A stretch of DNA of 64,000 nucleotides. Origin: Gp6-AA40 sp036802945 (lineage in GTDB: Bacteria > Acidobacteriota > Vicinamibacteria > Vicinamibacterales > UBA2999). The translations under genes and the position numbers were made by a program. Under the pieces are notes generated by a model, which saw only the letters and a list, made by a program, of their open reading frames with translations, did no database searches and had not been told where the DNA came from. Each line of letters begins with the position of its first letter. The stretch's first letter is position 1. Positions 7,582 to 15,710 of the stretch are shown here, piece by piece. Location: contig DAIRVG010000003.1 of assembly GCA_036802945.1 (NCBI GenBank), forward strand, positions 77,263 to 141,262, given 5' to 3'.

Positions 7582-9856
7582 CGACTTCTTCGAAGTAGCC
7601 GCGGTCGACGAGCACTTCTCGCGGCTTGCCGCCGGCGCCCGGCGAGACGAGCCCTTCGGCCTCCATCATGTCGACGAGCCGCGCGGCGCGGCTGAAACCG
7701 ATGCGGAGCTTGCGCTGCAGGTAGGAGATGGAGACCTGTCCGCCGCTGACGACGAGGCGCGCGGCCTCGTCGTACAGCTCGTCCTTCTCGAATTCGAGGC
7801 CGCCCGGCCCCGCCTTCTCGTCCTCGGACGTGATGGTCTCGTCGAAGATCGGCTTGCCCTGCTTGCGCAGGAAACTGGCCAGGCGGGCGCTCTCCTGTTC
7901 CGAGATGTACGGACCGTGGAGCCGGATACATCGAGAAGAGGCGGGCGGGAGAAAGAGCATGTCGCCCTTGCCGAGGAGCTGTTCGCTGCCGTTGGTGTCG
8001 AGAATCGTGCGCGAGTCGATCTTGGACGACACGCGGAACGAGATGCGCGCCGGCAGATTGGCCTTGATCAATCCGGTGATGACATCCACCGACGGGCGCT
8101 GCGTCGCCAGGATCAGGTGGATGCCGACCGCGCGCGCCATCTGCGCGAGCCGGCAAATTGATTCCTCAACCTCGTTGCTCGCGACCATCATCAGATCCGC
8201 GAGCTCGTCAATCACCACCACGATGAAGGGGAGTGCCTTCGGGCCGTCCGGATCCTTGTTGCCGGTCTCCTGCAGCACGAGCTTGACGTTGCGGTTGTAT
8301 TGCTCGATGTTGCGAACCCCCTCCGCCGCGAGCGTCTTGTAGCGCTCCTCCATCTCGCGGACCGCCCAGCGCAGCGCATTGGCCGCTTTCTTCGGATCAA
8401 CGACGACGGGCGTCAGCAGGTGAGGAATCTCTTCGTACATCCCGAGCTCGAGGCGCTTCGGGTCGATCATGATCATCCGCACATCGTCGGGAGTCGCGCG
8501 GTAGAGGATGCTCGTGAGCATCGCATTCAGGCCGACGGACTTGCCCGTGCCCGTGGATCCGGCAATAAGCAAGTGAGGCATCGCCGCGAGGTCGGCCACA
8601 TACGACTCGCCGTGAATCGTCTTGCCGAGCGCCAGCGTCAGCTTCGACGCCGAGCGCTGATAGGCGTCGGAATCGAGCAGCTCGCGGAGCGAGATCGCTT
8701 CGCGGTTCGGGTTTGGAATTTGGATGCCGACGGTGGACTTGCCGGGGATGCGATCGATCAGGACCGATTCAGCCTCCATGGCCAGGCAGAGGTCATCCGC
8801 CAGGCTCGTAATCTTGCTGTACTTGACGCCTGCGTCGGGCTTGAACTCGAAGGTCGTGACCACCGGGCCCGGATGAATCTGAGCGACCTGGCCTTCGACG
8901 GCAAACTCGCGGCACTTTTCCTCGAGTTGCCGGGCGGCATCCATCAGCTCACGTTCGTCGATCTTCTGTTCTGGCTTTGCCGGATCGAGCAGCGAGAGTG
9001 GCGGGAGCGTGAACGCCCCCTGGCGTCGCGGTGTGCGCACGGGGTCCGGGTCGGGGAGCGGAAGAGACGGCGCGAGGTCCGACCTCCGCTTACTGGTGAC
9101 CATCGGCGGCGGGCCCGCGTCATCCCTGTCCTTCGTCTCCCTGGCGTCCTTCGCCGTCGTGGCGGCGGCAGCCGCGACCGCCCTCTTCGTATGCTTCGCG
9201 ATGACCTCGCGGCGCTGCTTCCGCTTGCGCCGCTCGTCGAGCCAGCCGCGAATGAAGCCCACACTCCGCGCCGAAAGGTCACGCGATCCCTGGCTCGCGC
9301 TCGCGAACATCCGGCCGAACGAAAACTGAGTCGAGAGGATGATCGACAACACCATCAGCGTGAGAACCACGATGATGGAGCCGGTTCTGTTCAGGTAGTC
9401 GGCGAACCATGCGGCGAGCCAGGCCCCGAGCGAGCCGCCCGCATCGAAGTTCTTTCCCGCGACATCGGTGCTGCCGAACACGAGGCTGAAGAATGCGCCG
9501 CTGCACCCGACGAGCAACGTGATGCCGGTCAGCTTGGTGTAGATCGCCTCGAACGGTTGACACCAGAAGTAGTACCAGCCTGTCCACGCGATGACCGCGG
9601 GCAGCAGAAACGCGGCGTAGCCGAGCAACTGGAACGACAGCTCCGAGAGAAACGCGCCGACGCGGCCGACGAAATTCGCAGGCGGGTGCAGCGCCTCGGT
9701 CGTGAAGAACCACACCGGGTCGGTCGGTTCGTACGTGACGAGCGAGATGAGCCAGATCAGCGCCAGCGCAAAAAGCGCCACGCCGAGAAACTCGCTGAGC
9801 CGCCGCGACAACTTCGATTCGGCCACGTCCCCTCCGGTCCGCCTTGGGGCGGACAC
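7565..9856 (-). CDS. ftsK: DNA translocase FtsK/SpoIIIE
   Basis: A 763-residue septal DNA pump that clears chromosome ends from the closing septum. The N-terminus has about four membrane helices (SEFLGVALFALALIWLISLV, FQLLGYAAFLLPAVIAW and two more before residue 190), then a short charged linker. The motor domain has Walker A GSTGTGKSVGLN near residue 433, Walker B-like MIMIDPKRLEL and VVVIDELADLMM, and the C-terminal gamma winged helix (LYDEAARLVVSGGQVSISYLQ, RAARLVDMMEAEGLV) that reads KOPS-type orienting sequences. Length and order are normal for the family. The gene ends inside the possible longer start of the amidase gene, indicating co-transcription. Confidence 0.95.
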   Translation of the reverse strand: MSAPRRTGGDVAESKLSRRLSEFLGVALFALALIWLISLVTYEPTDPVWFFTTEALHPPANFVGRVGAFLSELSFQLLGYAAFLLPAVIAWTGWYYFWCQPFEAIYTKLTGITLLVGCSGAFFSLVFGSTDVAGKNFDAGGSLGAWLAAWFADYLNRTGSIIVVLTLMVLSIILSTQFSFGRMFASASQGSRDLSARSVGFIRGWLDERRKRKQRREVIAKHTKRAVAAAAATTAKDARETKDRDDAGPPPMVTSKRRSDLAPSLPLPDPDPVRTPRRQGAFTLPPLSLLDPAKPEQKIDERELMDAARQLEEKCREFAVEGQVAQIHPGPVVTTFEFKPDAGVKYSKITSLADDLCLAMEAESVLIDRIPGKSTVGIQIPNPNREAISLRELLDSDAYQRSASKLTLALGKTIHGESYVADLAAMPHLLIAGSTGTGKSVGLNAMLTSILYRATPDDVRMIMIDPKRLELGMYEEIPHLLTPVVVDPKKAANALRWAVREMEERYKTLAAEGVRNIEQYNRNVKLVLQETGNKDPDGPKALPFIVVVIDELADLMMVASNEVEESICRLAQMARAVGIHLILATQRPSVDVITGLIKANLPARISFRVSSKIDSRTILDTNGSEQLLGKGDMLFLPPASSRCIRLHGPYISEQESARLASFLRKQGKPIFDETITSEDEKAGPGGLEFEKDELYDEAARLVVSGGQVSISYLQRKLRIGFSRAARLVDMMEAEGLVSPGAGGKPREVLVDRGYFEEVDAQLR

Positions 9857-9898
9857 TACCGATGATCGCCGGCAGCGTCCGGCTCGAGCCGGACTGCC

Positions 9899-11596
9899 TT
9901 AGATCTCCATCAGAACGGGCAGCACGAGTGGGCGCCGCCCCGATCGCTTCTTGAAGAATCTCCGCAGCTCGCCTCGGAGCTTCTCGGTCATGAGTCCTTG
10001 ATCGCCGCGCTCCTCGACACCGGAGGCGTCGATGCACTCCGCAATCACATCGGCCGCGTCCTTGAAAAGCGAATCGGCATCACTTTCGCCGACGACGAAA
10101 CCGCGCGCGACGAGCTCGGGGTCGCCGACGAGTGCGCCGGTCTGCCGGTTGATTGCCACCACCGCCACGATGACTCCGTCCCCGGCCAGGTGCCGTCGAT
10201 CGCGAAGCACTTCGTCGCCAACCTCGCCGACGCGCGTCACGTCGATCAGTACGCGCCCGGCCGGCGCTTTGCCGGCAATCCGCGCGCCGTTCTTGTCGAA
10301 CTGGATGATGTCGCCATTTTCGGCGAGCAGCACCTGCAACGTGCGATCGCCCCGGCTCATGACGCGCTTGGCGACCCGTGCATGCTGCGACAGCTGGCGG
10401 TACTCGCCGTGGATCGGGACGAAGTAGCGTGGCCGCACGAGCGAGAGCACCAGCTTCAATTCCTCCGCGCTGCCGTGCCCGGAGACATGGACATGTTTCA
10501 TCGTGTCGGTGACGACATCCGCCCCGCGCCGCGCGATGTGGCTCATCACCCGGGAGATCTTTTTCTCGTTCCCGGGGATCGCGCGCGCCGAGAGGACGAC
10601 AGTGTCATCGGGTCCGAGCTTCACCCACCGGTGGTCGTCGATCGCGATTCGCGGGAGCGCCGCTTGCGGCTCACCCTGCGACCCCGTCGTCAGGCAGAGC
10701 ACATCCTGCGATGCATAATTCTGCACGTCCACGTCGCGGATCTGCATCCCCGCGGGCACGCGCAAGTATCCGAGCCGCTGCGCGATCTCCGCGTTCTGCA
10801 CGATGCTCCGTCCGACGAACGCCACCTTGCGATCGAACTGTGCCGCGAGATCGACGAGGACCTGCATGCGGTACATGCTCGAGGAAAACAGCGCGACGAC
10901 GAGCTTTCCCTGCGTGCTCGTGAACAGCTCCTCGAACGCGTCGATCACCTCGATCTCGGGTCCGGTGAACCCGCGCCGATCGATGTTCGTGCTGTCGCCG
11001 AACAGCGCCAGGACCCCCTGCGACCCAAGCTCGGCGAATCGGTGCAGATCGAAATGCTCACCGTCGATCGGCGTCTGATCGATCTTGAAATCGCCCGTGT
11101 GGATAATGATCCCCACGGGTGTCGTGATGGCCAGCCCCACGCAGTCAGGCATGCTGTGCGTGACGCGTATGAATTCGATCGTGAACGGCCCGATGGTGAC
11201 GACGTCGCGTGGCTTGACTGGTTTCAGTCGATCCTTCGCGTCGATTTCGTGCTCATCGAGCTTCGGCTGCACCAGCGCCAGCGTCATCGCGGTGCCGTAC
11301 ACGGGCCCGTCGAACAGCGGCAGCACGTGCGGCACCGCGCCGATGTGATCCTCGTGGCCGTGCGTCAGCACGAGCGCTTTGACCTTGTCTCCCCGCGCTT
11401 CGACGTACGTCAAGTCGGGAATGATCAGATCGACGCCAAGCTGATCGGGATCGGGGAACATGACGCCGGCATCGATGAGGATCGTGGTGTCTTCCCACGA
11501 GACGGCCATCATGTTCATGCCGAACTCGCCGACGCCGCCCAACGGCACGACCTCTAGCGTCGCCGGAGACACGTCCGGCACGGCGGACTGATTCAT
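9899..11596 (-). CDS. rnj: Ribonuclease J
   Basis: A metallo-beta-lactamase/beta-CASP ribonuclease with endo- and 5'-3' exonuclease activity in mRNA decay and RNA maturation. The zinc motif HGHEDH is at residues 79-84, preceded by the family start LEVVPLGGVGEFGMN. Further landmarks are GDFKIDQTP, the beta-CASP loop around GDSTNIDRRG, SSSMYRMQVL, SGHGSAEEL and HGEYRQLSQHA, and the C-terminal domain ends near FKKRSGRRPLVLPVLMEI. I chose ATG 11596; GTG at 11614 is also plausible because it has GGTGAG just upstream. It is followed by ftsK after 42 bases, so the three genes may form one transcript. Confidence 0.95.
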   Translation of the reverse strand: MNQSAVPDVSPATLEVVPLGGVGEFGMNMMAVSWEDTTILIDAGVMFPDPDQLGVDLIIPDLTYVEARGDKVKALVLTHGHEDHIGAVPHVLPLFDGPVYGTAMTLALVQPKLDEHEIDAKDRLKPVKPRDVVTIGPFTIEFIRVTHSMPDCVGLAITTPVGIIIHTGDFKIDQTPIDGEHFDLHRFAELGSQGVLALFGDSTNIDRRGFTGPEIEVIDAFEELFTSTQGKLVVALFSSSMYRMQVLVDLAAQFDRKVAFVGRSIVQNAEIAQRLGYLRVPAGMQIRDVDVQNYASQDVLCLTTGSQGEPQAALPRIAIDDHRWVKLGPDDTVVLSARAIPGNEKKISRVMSHIARRGADVVTDTMKHVHVSGHGSAEELKLVLSLVRPRYFVPIHGEYRQLSQHARVAKRVMSRGDRTLQVLLAENGDIIQFDKNGARIAGKAPAGRVLIDVTRVGEVGDEVLRDRRHLAGDGVIVAVVAINRQTGALVGDPELVARGFVVGESDADSLFKDAADVIAECIDASGVEERGDQGLMTEKLRGELRRFFKKRSGRRPLVLPVLMEI

Positions 11597-11782
11597 TCGG
11601 AGCCCAGCGTTCACCTCACCGTGCGCCGCGAGCTTTCGGGTCGCTTCCGCGAGCCGTGAAGGCTCACGCCGCACACCGTTCTATGTAATCCCACACGCGA
11701 CCTCTGGCGAGGCCGACTGCGGGCTGATCAGGCCGCTGGGAAAGCCTGAAAACCGGGAATGGTCAATGACTTGCGAAGAAAA

Positions 11783-12625
11783 CTATAGCACAGCTCGCGA
11801 GAGACGAGCGATTGCCTCGAGGGTGAGCGCCTCCGGTCGCAGGCCGCCGTCAACCTCTGCCCGCTCAATGAGTTCCGCGGCGGACTGCCCGAGCGAATCA
11901 GCCACCGGACGCAGCGCATTCGCCAGCGTCTTCCTTCGCTGAAGAAACACGCCGCGGACGATGCGTCCGAACACCTGCGGATCGCCCACGTCGACCGCCG
12001 GTGGGCGAAAGCGCAGGCGAACCACCGCGGACGTTACCTTTGGCGGTGGGCGGAACGCCCCAGGTGGCAGCGTGAACACCCGTTCGACGTCGGCGACCAG
12101 CGCGACCTGGATGGCGAGCACGCCGTACTCTTTGTGACCGGGCGTCGCAATCAGTCGATCGGCGACTTCTTTCTGGAGCATCAACGTCGCGTCGCGGAAG
12201 AGACCTCCTCCGTCGGCGGCGCGCAACAATGCGAACAGGATCGGCGACGAGACGTTGTAGGGAAGGTTGCCGACAACGCGAATGGGATGGCGCTCGTCGC
12301 GGAGCACCTCCGTGAGGTCGATATCGAGAAAATCGGCTTCGATGACGCGCAGGTTCGGGACCTGCTGGCCGGTCAGCAACCCGACGAGGTCGCGGTCGAT
12401 CTCAATGCCGATCACGCGTCCCGCCCGCGCCGCAAGCGGGCGAGTCAGCGCACCCCGGCCAGGGCCGATCTCGAGAAAGGTATCCTCGGCTGTTGCCCCA
12501 AGTGAATCGACGATTTTGGTGACCCACGCCGTCTCGAGGAAATGCTGCCCGAATCGTTTCCTCGGTCGGGGTTGGGTTCCACCCTTCCCCCTTCCCCCTT
12601 CCCCCTTCCCCCTTCTTGAGTTCAT
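11783..12625 (-). CDS. rsmA: 16S rRNA dimethyladenosine transferase RsmA/KsgA
   Basis: This enzyme dimethylates two adjacent adenines near the 3' end of 16S rRNA using S-adenosylmethionine. The conserved body begins at RKRFGQHFLE, with SAM motif LEIGPGRGALT, acidic motif IGIEIDRDL and catalytic VVGNLPYNVSSPI. ATG 12625 overlaps the stop of the upstream zincin-like gene by four bases (ATGA), so translation is probably coupled. The first 16 or so residues (RRGKGEGGRGKGG) are not family sequence; they come from a heptamer DNA array. No other ATG, GTG or TTG in frame lies between the array and the conserved domain, so array length controls the reading frame. Enzyme identity is secure. Confidence 0.95.
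   Translation of the reverse strand: MNSRRGKGEGGRGKGGTQPRPRKRFGQHFLETAWVTKIVDSLGATAEDTFLEIGPGRGALTRPLAARAGRVIGIEIDRDLVGLLTGQQVPNLRVIEADFLDIDLTEVLRDERHPIRVVGNLPYNVSSPILFALLRAADGGGLFRDATLMLQKEVADRLIATPGHKEYGVLAIQVALVADVERVFTLPPGAFRPPPKVTSAVVRLRFRPPAVDVGDPQVFGRIVRGVFLQRRKTLANALRPVADSLGQSAAELIERAEVDGGLRPEALTLEAIARLSRAVL
12582..12615. repeat. Heptamer tandem repeat (TTCCCCC) inside the rsmA start region
   Basis: Four full copies of TTCCCCC plus partial units, reading AAGGGGG on the rsmA strand. The array begins a few codons after the rsmA ATG. Seven is not a multiple of three, so loss or gain of one unit shifts the frame. Confidence 0.92.
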
Positions 12626-13032
12626 TCGTCGTCTTCGTCCGAGCCGAGAGTGCCGCCGCGCCAGTATCGCTCTTCGATCTCCTCGATCTCCTCTTCACTG
12701 AGTCCGAAGTAGTGGCCGACCTCGTGAATCAGGGTCTCGCCGATGACTGCGCGGACTTCGTCCTCGTCCTCGCAGTCTTCCTCGATCGGCTTCTGGAAGA
12801 GCGTGACGCGATCGGGGAGCGTGTTGCCGTGGGCCCACGAACGTTCAGGAAGCGGCGTGCCCTGGTAGAGGCCGTAGAGCGAATCAGGCGGCTCGATCTC
12901 CATCTCGTCGAGCAGCGCCGCGCTCGGCTCGTCTTCGACGACGAGCGCCAGGTTCTTCATCTCGCGGCGGAAGCGCTTCGGGATGAGCGCGACCGCTTCA
13001 ACGACGAGGCGCTCGAACCTTTCGCGCGTCAT
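12622..13032 (-). CDS. Zincin-like metallopeptidase family protein (PF06262 type)
   Basis: A 136-residue acidic protein starting at ATG 13032 (MTRERFERLVVEAVALIP). The family signature HEVGHYFGLSEEEI, with zinc motif HExxH, lies near the C-terminus, preceded by VTLFQKPIEEDCEDEDEVRAVIGETLIHE. The length and the RFRREMKNLALVVEDEPS segment match the small metallopeptidase family annotated DUF1025/PF06262, whose substrates are generally unknown. An open frame extends further upstream, but it runs through the 21-bp repeat array and is not family sequence. It overlaps the nth 3' end by 35 bp and rsmA by 4 bp, giving a tight nth-zincin-rsmA transcript. Confidence 0.85.
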   Translation of the reverse strand: MTRERFERLVVEAVALIPKRFRREMKNLALVVEDEPSAALLDEMEIEPPDSLYGLYQGTPLPERSWAHGNTLPDRVTLFQKPIEEDCEDEDEVRAVIGETLIHEVGHYFGLSEEEIEEIEERYWRGGTLGSDEDDE

Positions 13033-13828
13033 CTTTTGCTCCGGGCGGGTCTGAAGACACGCTCTTGCCTCGTCTTTTCGTACCCGCGGTAGAGACCTGA
13101 TTGTCTGCGGCGCGGACCTTGACACCCGCGGCGCGGACCTTGACACCCGCGGCGCGGATCTTGACACCCGCGGCGCGGACCTTGTCAGGTCCGCGTGACA
13201 CCGCCAGCCTGTAGTAATCGCAGTCGTTGCGGACTGAACACTGATCGCACAACGGCTTCGGTCTGCAGATGCGCCGCCCATGGAGAATCAGCACGTCCGA
13301 GGCAAGCGTCCACATCTCCTTCGGGAGGGCTGCAGTCAACTGCGCCTCCACCTTCTCCGGATCGTCGCCCTCGGCCATGCCGATCCGGTTCGACACGCGC
13401 AGGACATGGCGATCGACGGGCAGTCCTGGTACGCCGAGCGCATGGCCAAGCACCACGTTGGCGGTCTTCCGGCCGACGCCGGGCAACTTCGTCAGCAGAT
13501 CCATGTCGGCCGGCACCTCGCCCCCGTGCTCCGCTACCAACTGCTGGGCCATCCCGATGAGGGCCTTCGATTTCTGCCGGAAGAATCCGGTGGAGACGAT
13601 CCGCGGCTCGAGCTCCGCGGACGTGGCTTTGGCCATCGCACGCGCGTCCGGATATCGCTTGAACAACCCCGGCGTGACCATGTTCACGCGCACATCGGTC
13701 GACTGCGCGGACAGGATCGTCGCGGCGAGCAACTCGAACGCGTTCCGATACAGGAGCTCGGTGTCCGCGTTCGGATGCTGCGCCGCGAGCGTCTCGATAA
13801 TCCGACGGACGGTCTTAGGCGATTTCAT
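12998..13828 (-). CDS. nth: Endonuclease III with a repeat-derived C-terminal extension
   Basis: A base-excision-repair DNA glycosylase/AP lyase for oxidised pyrimidines. It has the helix-hairpin-helix LPGVGRKTANVVLGHAL with catalytic lysine, the aspartate in VDRHVLRVSNR, and four cysteines for a 4Fe-4S cluster in CRPKPLCDQCSVRNDC. The first cysteine spacing is five residues rather than the usual six, though all four cysteines are present. After DYYRLAVSRG the family ends, and about 55 more residues follow, containing repeats of RAAGVKV encoded by a 21-bp array. I chose ATG 13828 (MKSPKTVRR); ATG 13837 is three codons upstream. Both lie at the tip of an intergenic inverted repeat. Confidence 0.93.
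   Translation of the reverse strand: MKSPKTVRRIIETLAAQHPNADTELLYRNAFELLAATILSAQSTDVRVNMVTPGLFKRYPDARAMAKATSAELEPRIVSTGFFRQKSKALIGMAQQLVAEHGGEVPADMDLLTKLPGVGRKTANVVLGHALGVPGLPVDRHVLRVSNRIGMAEGDDPEKVEAQLTAALPKEMWTLASDVLILHGRRICRPKPLCDQCSVRNDCDYYRLAVSRGPDKVRAAGVKIRAAGVKVRAAGVKVRAADNQVSTAGTKRRGKSVSSDPPGAKDDARKVRAPRR
13107..13195. repeat. 21-bp tandem array ending in a GC-rich hairpin, inside the nth 3' end
   Basis: Three full 21-bp units (13107-13127, 13128-13148, 13149-13169) and a 15-bp partial fourth. The fourth unit forms one arm of a perfect 9-bp hairpin, CGCGGACCT / AGGTCCGCG with loop TGTC, at 13174-13195. The array encodes RAAGVKV repeats in frame. The hairpin belongs to the same GCGGACC palindrome class found at 21812-21922 and 44088-44106. 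Confidence 0.85.
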
Positions 13829-13958
13829 GCAATGCAAAAGTCAAAATGCAAAATGCCAACACTGCGTGGTGAAAACACCGGCGTGAAAGCGTCGCGCCTC
13901 TCACTCCGCCGCGCCGATGCCTGCGTTGTTTGCCTTTTGCCTTTTGCATTTTGCATTA
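13829..13958. repeat. Intergenic element A: inverted TGCAAAAT arms around a GTGAAAG hairpin
   Basis: The whole gap between nth and the DUF3467 gene is one element. Its left arm (about 13829-13857) and right arm (about 13926-13958) are inverted copies built from words such as TGCAAAATG and TGCCTTTTG. The centre carries CGGCGTGAAAGCG and TCACTCCGCCGCG, which pair partly. The same layout and central sequence recur at 25806-25928. The outer TTA is the reverse complement of the DUF3467 stop codon TAA. Confidence 0.8.
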
Positions 13959-14282
13959 GTGAACCGGTCCTTTTGACCACCCAACGTTCGAATAGGATTC
14001 AGAAAAGACGCGCATGTGTTCCTGCAGCGCGGCCACAAGGTTGGGCACGAACTGCACCGGTACGACGACGCGCGCGCGTACGGGCGCGCGGACCACATGG
14101 TCGCTCTCGGCCTCGCGCAGCTCTTTTTCCGAAAGCGGCATCACCTCGCAGAAGGTGAGCGTGAAGTCGAACGGCGTGTGGGCGATCGAGCAGAAGTTCG
14201 CGTAGGTGCGCGGCTCGCCGGGTTGGTCGTCGGGAACGATTGTGAAGTTGATTTGCTTCCGCTGCTGAGTCTCATCGGCCAT
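13956..14282 (-). CDS. DUF3467 domain protein
   Basis: A 108-residue protein (MADETQQRKQINFTIVPDDQ) matching the small DUF3467 family: an N-terminal EPRTYANFCSIAHTPFDFTLTFCEV beta segment followed by the VRARVVVPVQFVPNLVAALQEHM helix. The fold and function of the family are not established, and I infer none. The start is ATG 14282; an upstream TTG in frame is less likely. It lies downstream of lexA in the same direction with about 60 bases between them, so it may be co-transcribed. Its stop codon is the outermost codon of repeat element A. Confidence 0.82.
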   Translation of the reverse strand: MADETQQRKQINFTIVPDDQPGEPRTYANFCSIAHTPFDFTLTFCEVMPLSEKELREAESDHVVRAPVRARVVVPVQFVPNLVAALQEHMRVFSESYSNVGWSKGPVH

Positions 14283-14306
14283 AGAGGCCAATACTACTTC
14301 GCTCCC

Positions 14307-14332
14307 GGGATCGGGGCTCGGGGATCGGGAAC
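14307..14332. repeat. GGGATCGG word repeat
   Basis: A short run of related 8-base words (GGGATCGG, GGCTCGGG, GATCGGGA) between lexA and the DUF3467 gene. It is a single-arm member of the word-repeat class seen at many gene boundaries here. Confidence 0.6.
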
Positions 14333-14343
14333 CCGCGATGTCT

Positions 14344-14949
14344 TTAGTACTTTCTCATCACGCCGACCACGACGCCCTGGACCTGTACTTGGTCCGAATC
14401 GACCATCAGCGGCTGCATTGCCGGGTTGGCCGGCTGCAGGCGCACGCGGCCGTTCTCGCGGTAGAACTTTTTCAGCGTGACCTCGAGGCCGCCAAGCAGC
14501 GCAATCACCATCTCGCCATTGTCAGCAGTCTTGCGATCCTCGACGATGACGAAGTCGCCGTCGCGGATCTGTTCATCGATCATCGAGTCGCCCTTGACGC
14601 GCAGCACGTAGGCGTCGCGCTTGCCGGCCAGCGTCTCCGGTACGGCGATCGTCTCGTTGCCGGCGACCGCCTCGATCGGTGCGCCCGCGGCGACAAATCC
14701 AAGAAGAGGGAGCTCAAGCGCCCGTCCACCGACGCGGGTCGGAACGAGCTCGACCGAACGGCTGCGGTTCCACGCACGGCGAATGAATCCCTTCTCCTGC
14801 AGGTTCGACAGATGCTTGTGCACCGTTGCAAGCGAAGAGAGATTGAAACGCCGTCCGATTTCTTCGAGGCTCGGAGCGTAGCCGTGGTTCTGAATGAACT
14901 CGTTCAAGTAATCGAGGATTTCACGCTGCCGTTTTGTGAGCGGGAGCAC
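14344..14949 (-). CDS. lexA: LexA SOS repressor
   Basis: A 201-residue transcriptional repressor of the DNA-damage response that self-cleaves when bound to RecA filaments. The N-terminal winged helix (LTKRQREILDYLNEFI, YAPSLEEIGRRFNL, ATVHKHLSNLQEKGFIRR) is followed by the cleavage site Ala-Gly in GFVAAGAPIEA, the catalytic serine in VKGDSMIDEQI and the catalytic lysine in LEVTLKKFY. The start is GTG 14949, with a strong AGGAGGA ribosome binding site six bases upstream. The upstream region holds an inverted CTGTTC/GAACAG pair that may be its own operator. A divergent secreted-protein gene shares that region. Confidence 0.96.
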   Translation of the reverse strand: MLPLTKRQREILDYLNEFIQNHGYAPSLEEIGRRFNLSSLATVHKHLSNLQEKGFIRRAWNRSRSVELVPTRVGGRALELPLLGFVAAGAPIEAVAGNETIAVPETLAGKRDAYVLRVKGDSMIDEQIRDGDFVIVEDRKTADNGEMVIALLGGLEVTLKKFYRENGRVRLQPANPAMQPLMVDSDQVQVQGVVVGVMRKY

Positions 14950-14958
14950 TGCTTCCTC

Positions 14959-14997
14959 CTGTTCTGGTCGGGGTGGGCGAGACTATAATGCGAACAG
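14959..14997. promoter_or_regulatory. Candidate operator and promoter between lexA and a divergent gene
   Basis: Inverted half-sites CTGTTC (14959-14964) and GAACAG (14992-14997) are 27 bases apart. Between them lies TATAAT (14984-14989) on the plus strand, with ACTATA giving TATAGT on the lexA strand. This fits a divergent promoter flanked by LexA half-sites. It is not the standard Gram-positive or enterobacterial SOS box, so assignment to LexA is inference from position. Confidence 0.35.
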
Positions 14998-15061
14998 AAG
15001 GCGAAAATCAACTAGGGGATTTGTGGGTGTTACACTCGAAACGCCAGCCAGGAGATACAGC

Positions 15062-15709
15062 ATGCGGTTCCCGACGATACCCTTCGACGTTGCCAGCCGT
15101 GTCCCGATCGGTAGTCGAAGGACCCGATCGGGCGCGATTTTCGGCCTGATCCTCGCGCTCGCACCCTTGCAGGCCGCCTCCGTCTCGAAGCAGCAGGCCG
15201 ACGTCTTCTCCCGCAAGATGGAGCAGATTGTCGCCCAGGGGAGCGGCCAGCAGAAGGCCGACGCCCGCCGCACGGCGGTGAGCGAGACCGAGCTGAATTC
15301 GTGGTTTGCCTACAGCGCCAAGCCGTTGCTGCCGGCAGGTGTGTCCGACCCGCAAGTCACCATGGTCGGAAACGGCAAGGTGACCGGACAGGCGGTGGTC
15401 GACCTCGACGCGATCGCGAAGAAGAAGGCCACCGGCGGCACGTTTGATATCTGGAACCTCATTGGTGGGAAGGTTCCGGTGAACGTCGCCGGCGTCCTGC
15501 GAACGAAGGACGGCATGGGGACGTTCGCCCTCGAGAGCGCGGACATTTCCGGCGTGCCGGTTCCGAAGACGTTCCTCCAGGAACTGGTCGGCTACTACTC
15601 CCGCACACCGAAGAATCCAAAGGGTGTGAGCCTCGACGATGCGTTCGCGTTGCCCGCGTCGATCCGGCAGATTGACGTCGGCGCCGGCCAGGCCGTGATC
15701 GTTCAGTAG
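15062..15709 (+). CDS. Secreted protein of unknown function
   Basis: A 215-residue protein from ATG 15062 with a good AGGAG site upstream. The N-terminus is basic (RRTRSG) followed by AIFGLILALAPLQAASVS, a signal peptide. The mature part is rich in beta-type sequence: SETELNSWFAYSAKPLLPAG, VTMVGNGKVTGQAVVDLDAI, GGKVPVNVAGVLRTKDGMGTFALES, ending FALPASIRQIDVGAGQAVIVQ. The overall plan resembles lipid-binding DUF2993/LmeA-type proteins, but I do not recognise a firm signature. A TATAAT at 14984-14989 could be its promoter, shared divergently with lexA. Confidence 0.65.
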   Translation: MRFPTIPFDVASRVPIGSRRTRSGAIFGLILALAPLQAASVSKQQADVFSRKMEQIVAQGSGQQKADARRTAVSETELNSWFAYSAKPLLPAGVSDPQVTMVGNGKVTGQAVVDLDAIAKKKATGGTFDIWNLIGGKVPVNVAGVLRTKDGMGTFALESADISGVPVPKTFLQELVGYYSRTPKNPKGVSLDDAFALPASIRQIDVGAGQAVIVQ

Positions 15710-15710
15710 A

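Noticed and set aside
8300..9865. Long plus-strand open frame antisense to ftsK
   Set aside because: It is rich in Arg/Glu/Asp as expected for the antisense of a high-GC gene and has no domain. The opposite strand is clearly FtsK.
9998..11557. Long plus-strand open frame antisense to RNase J
   Set aside because: Shadow of a conserved gene, with no recognisable motif, signal or ribosome binding site.
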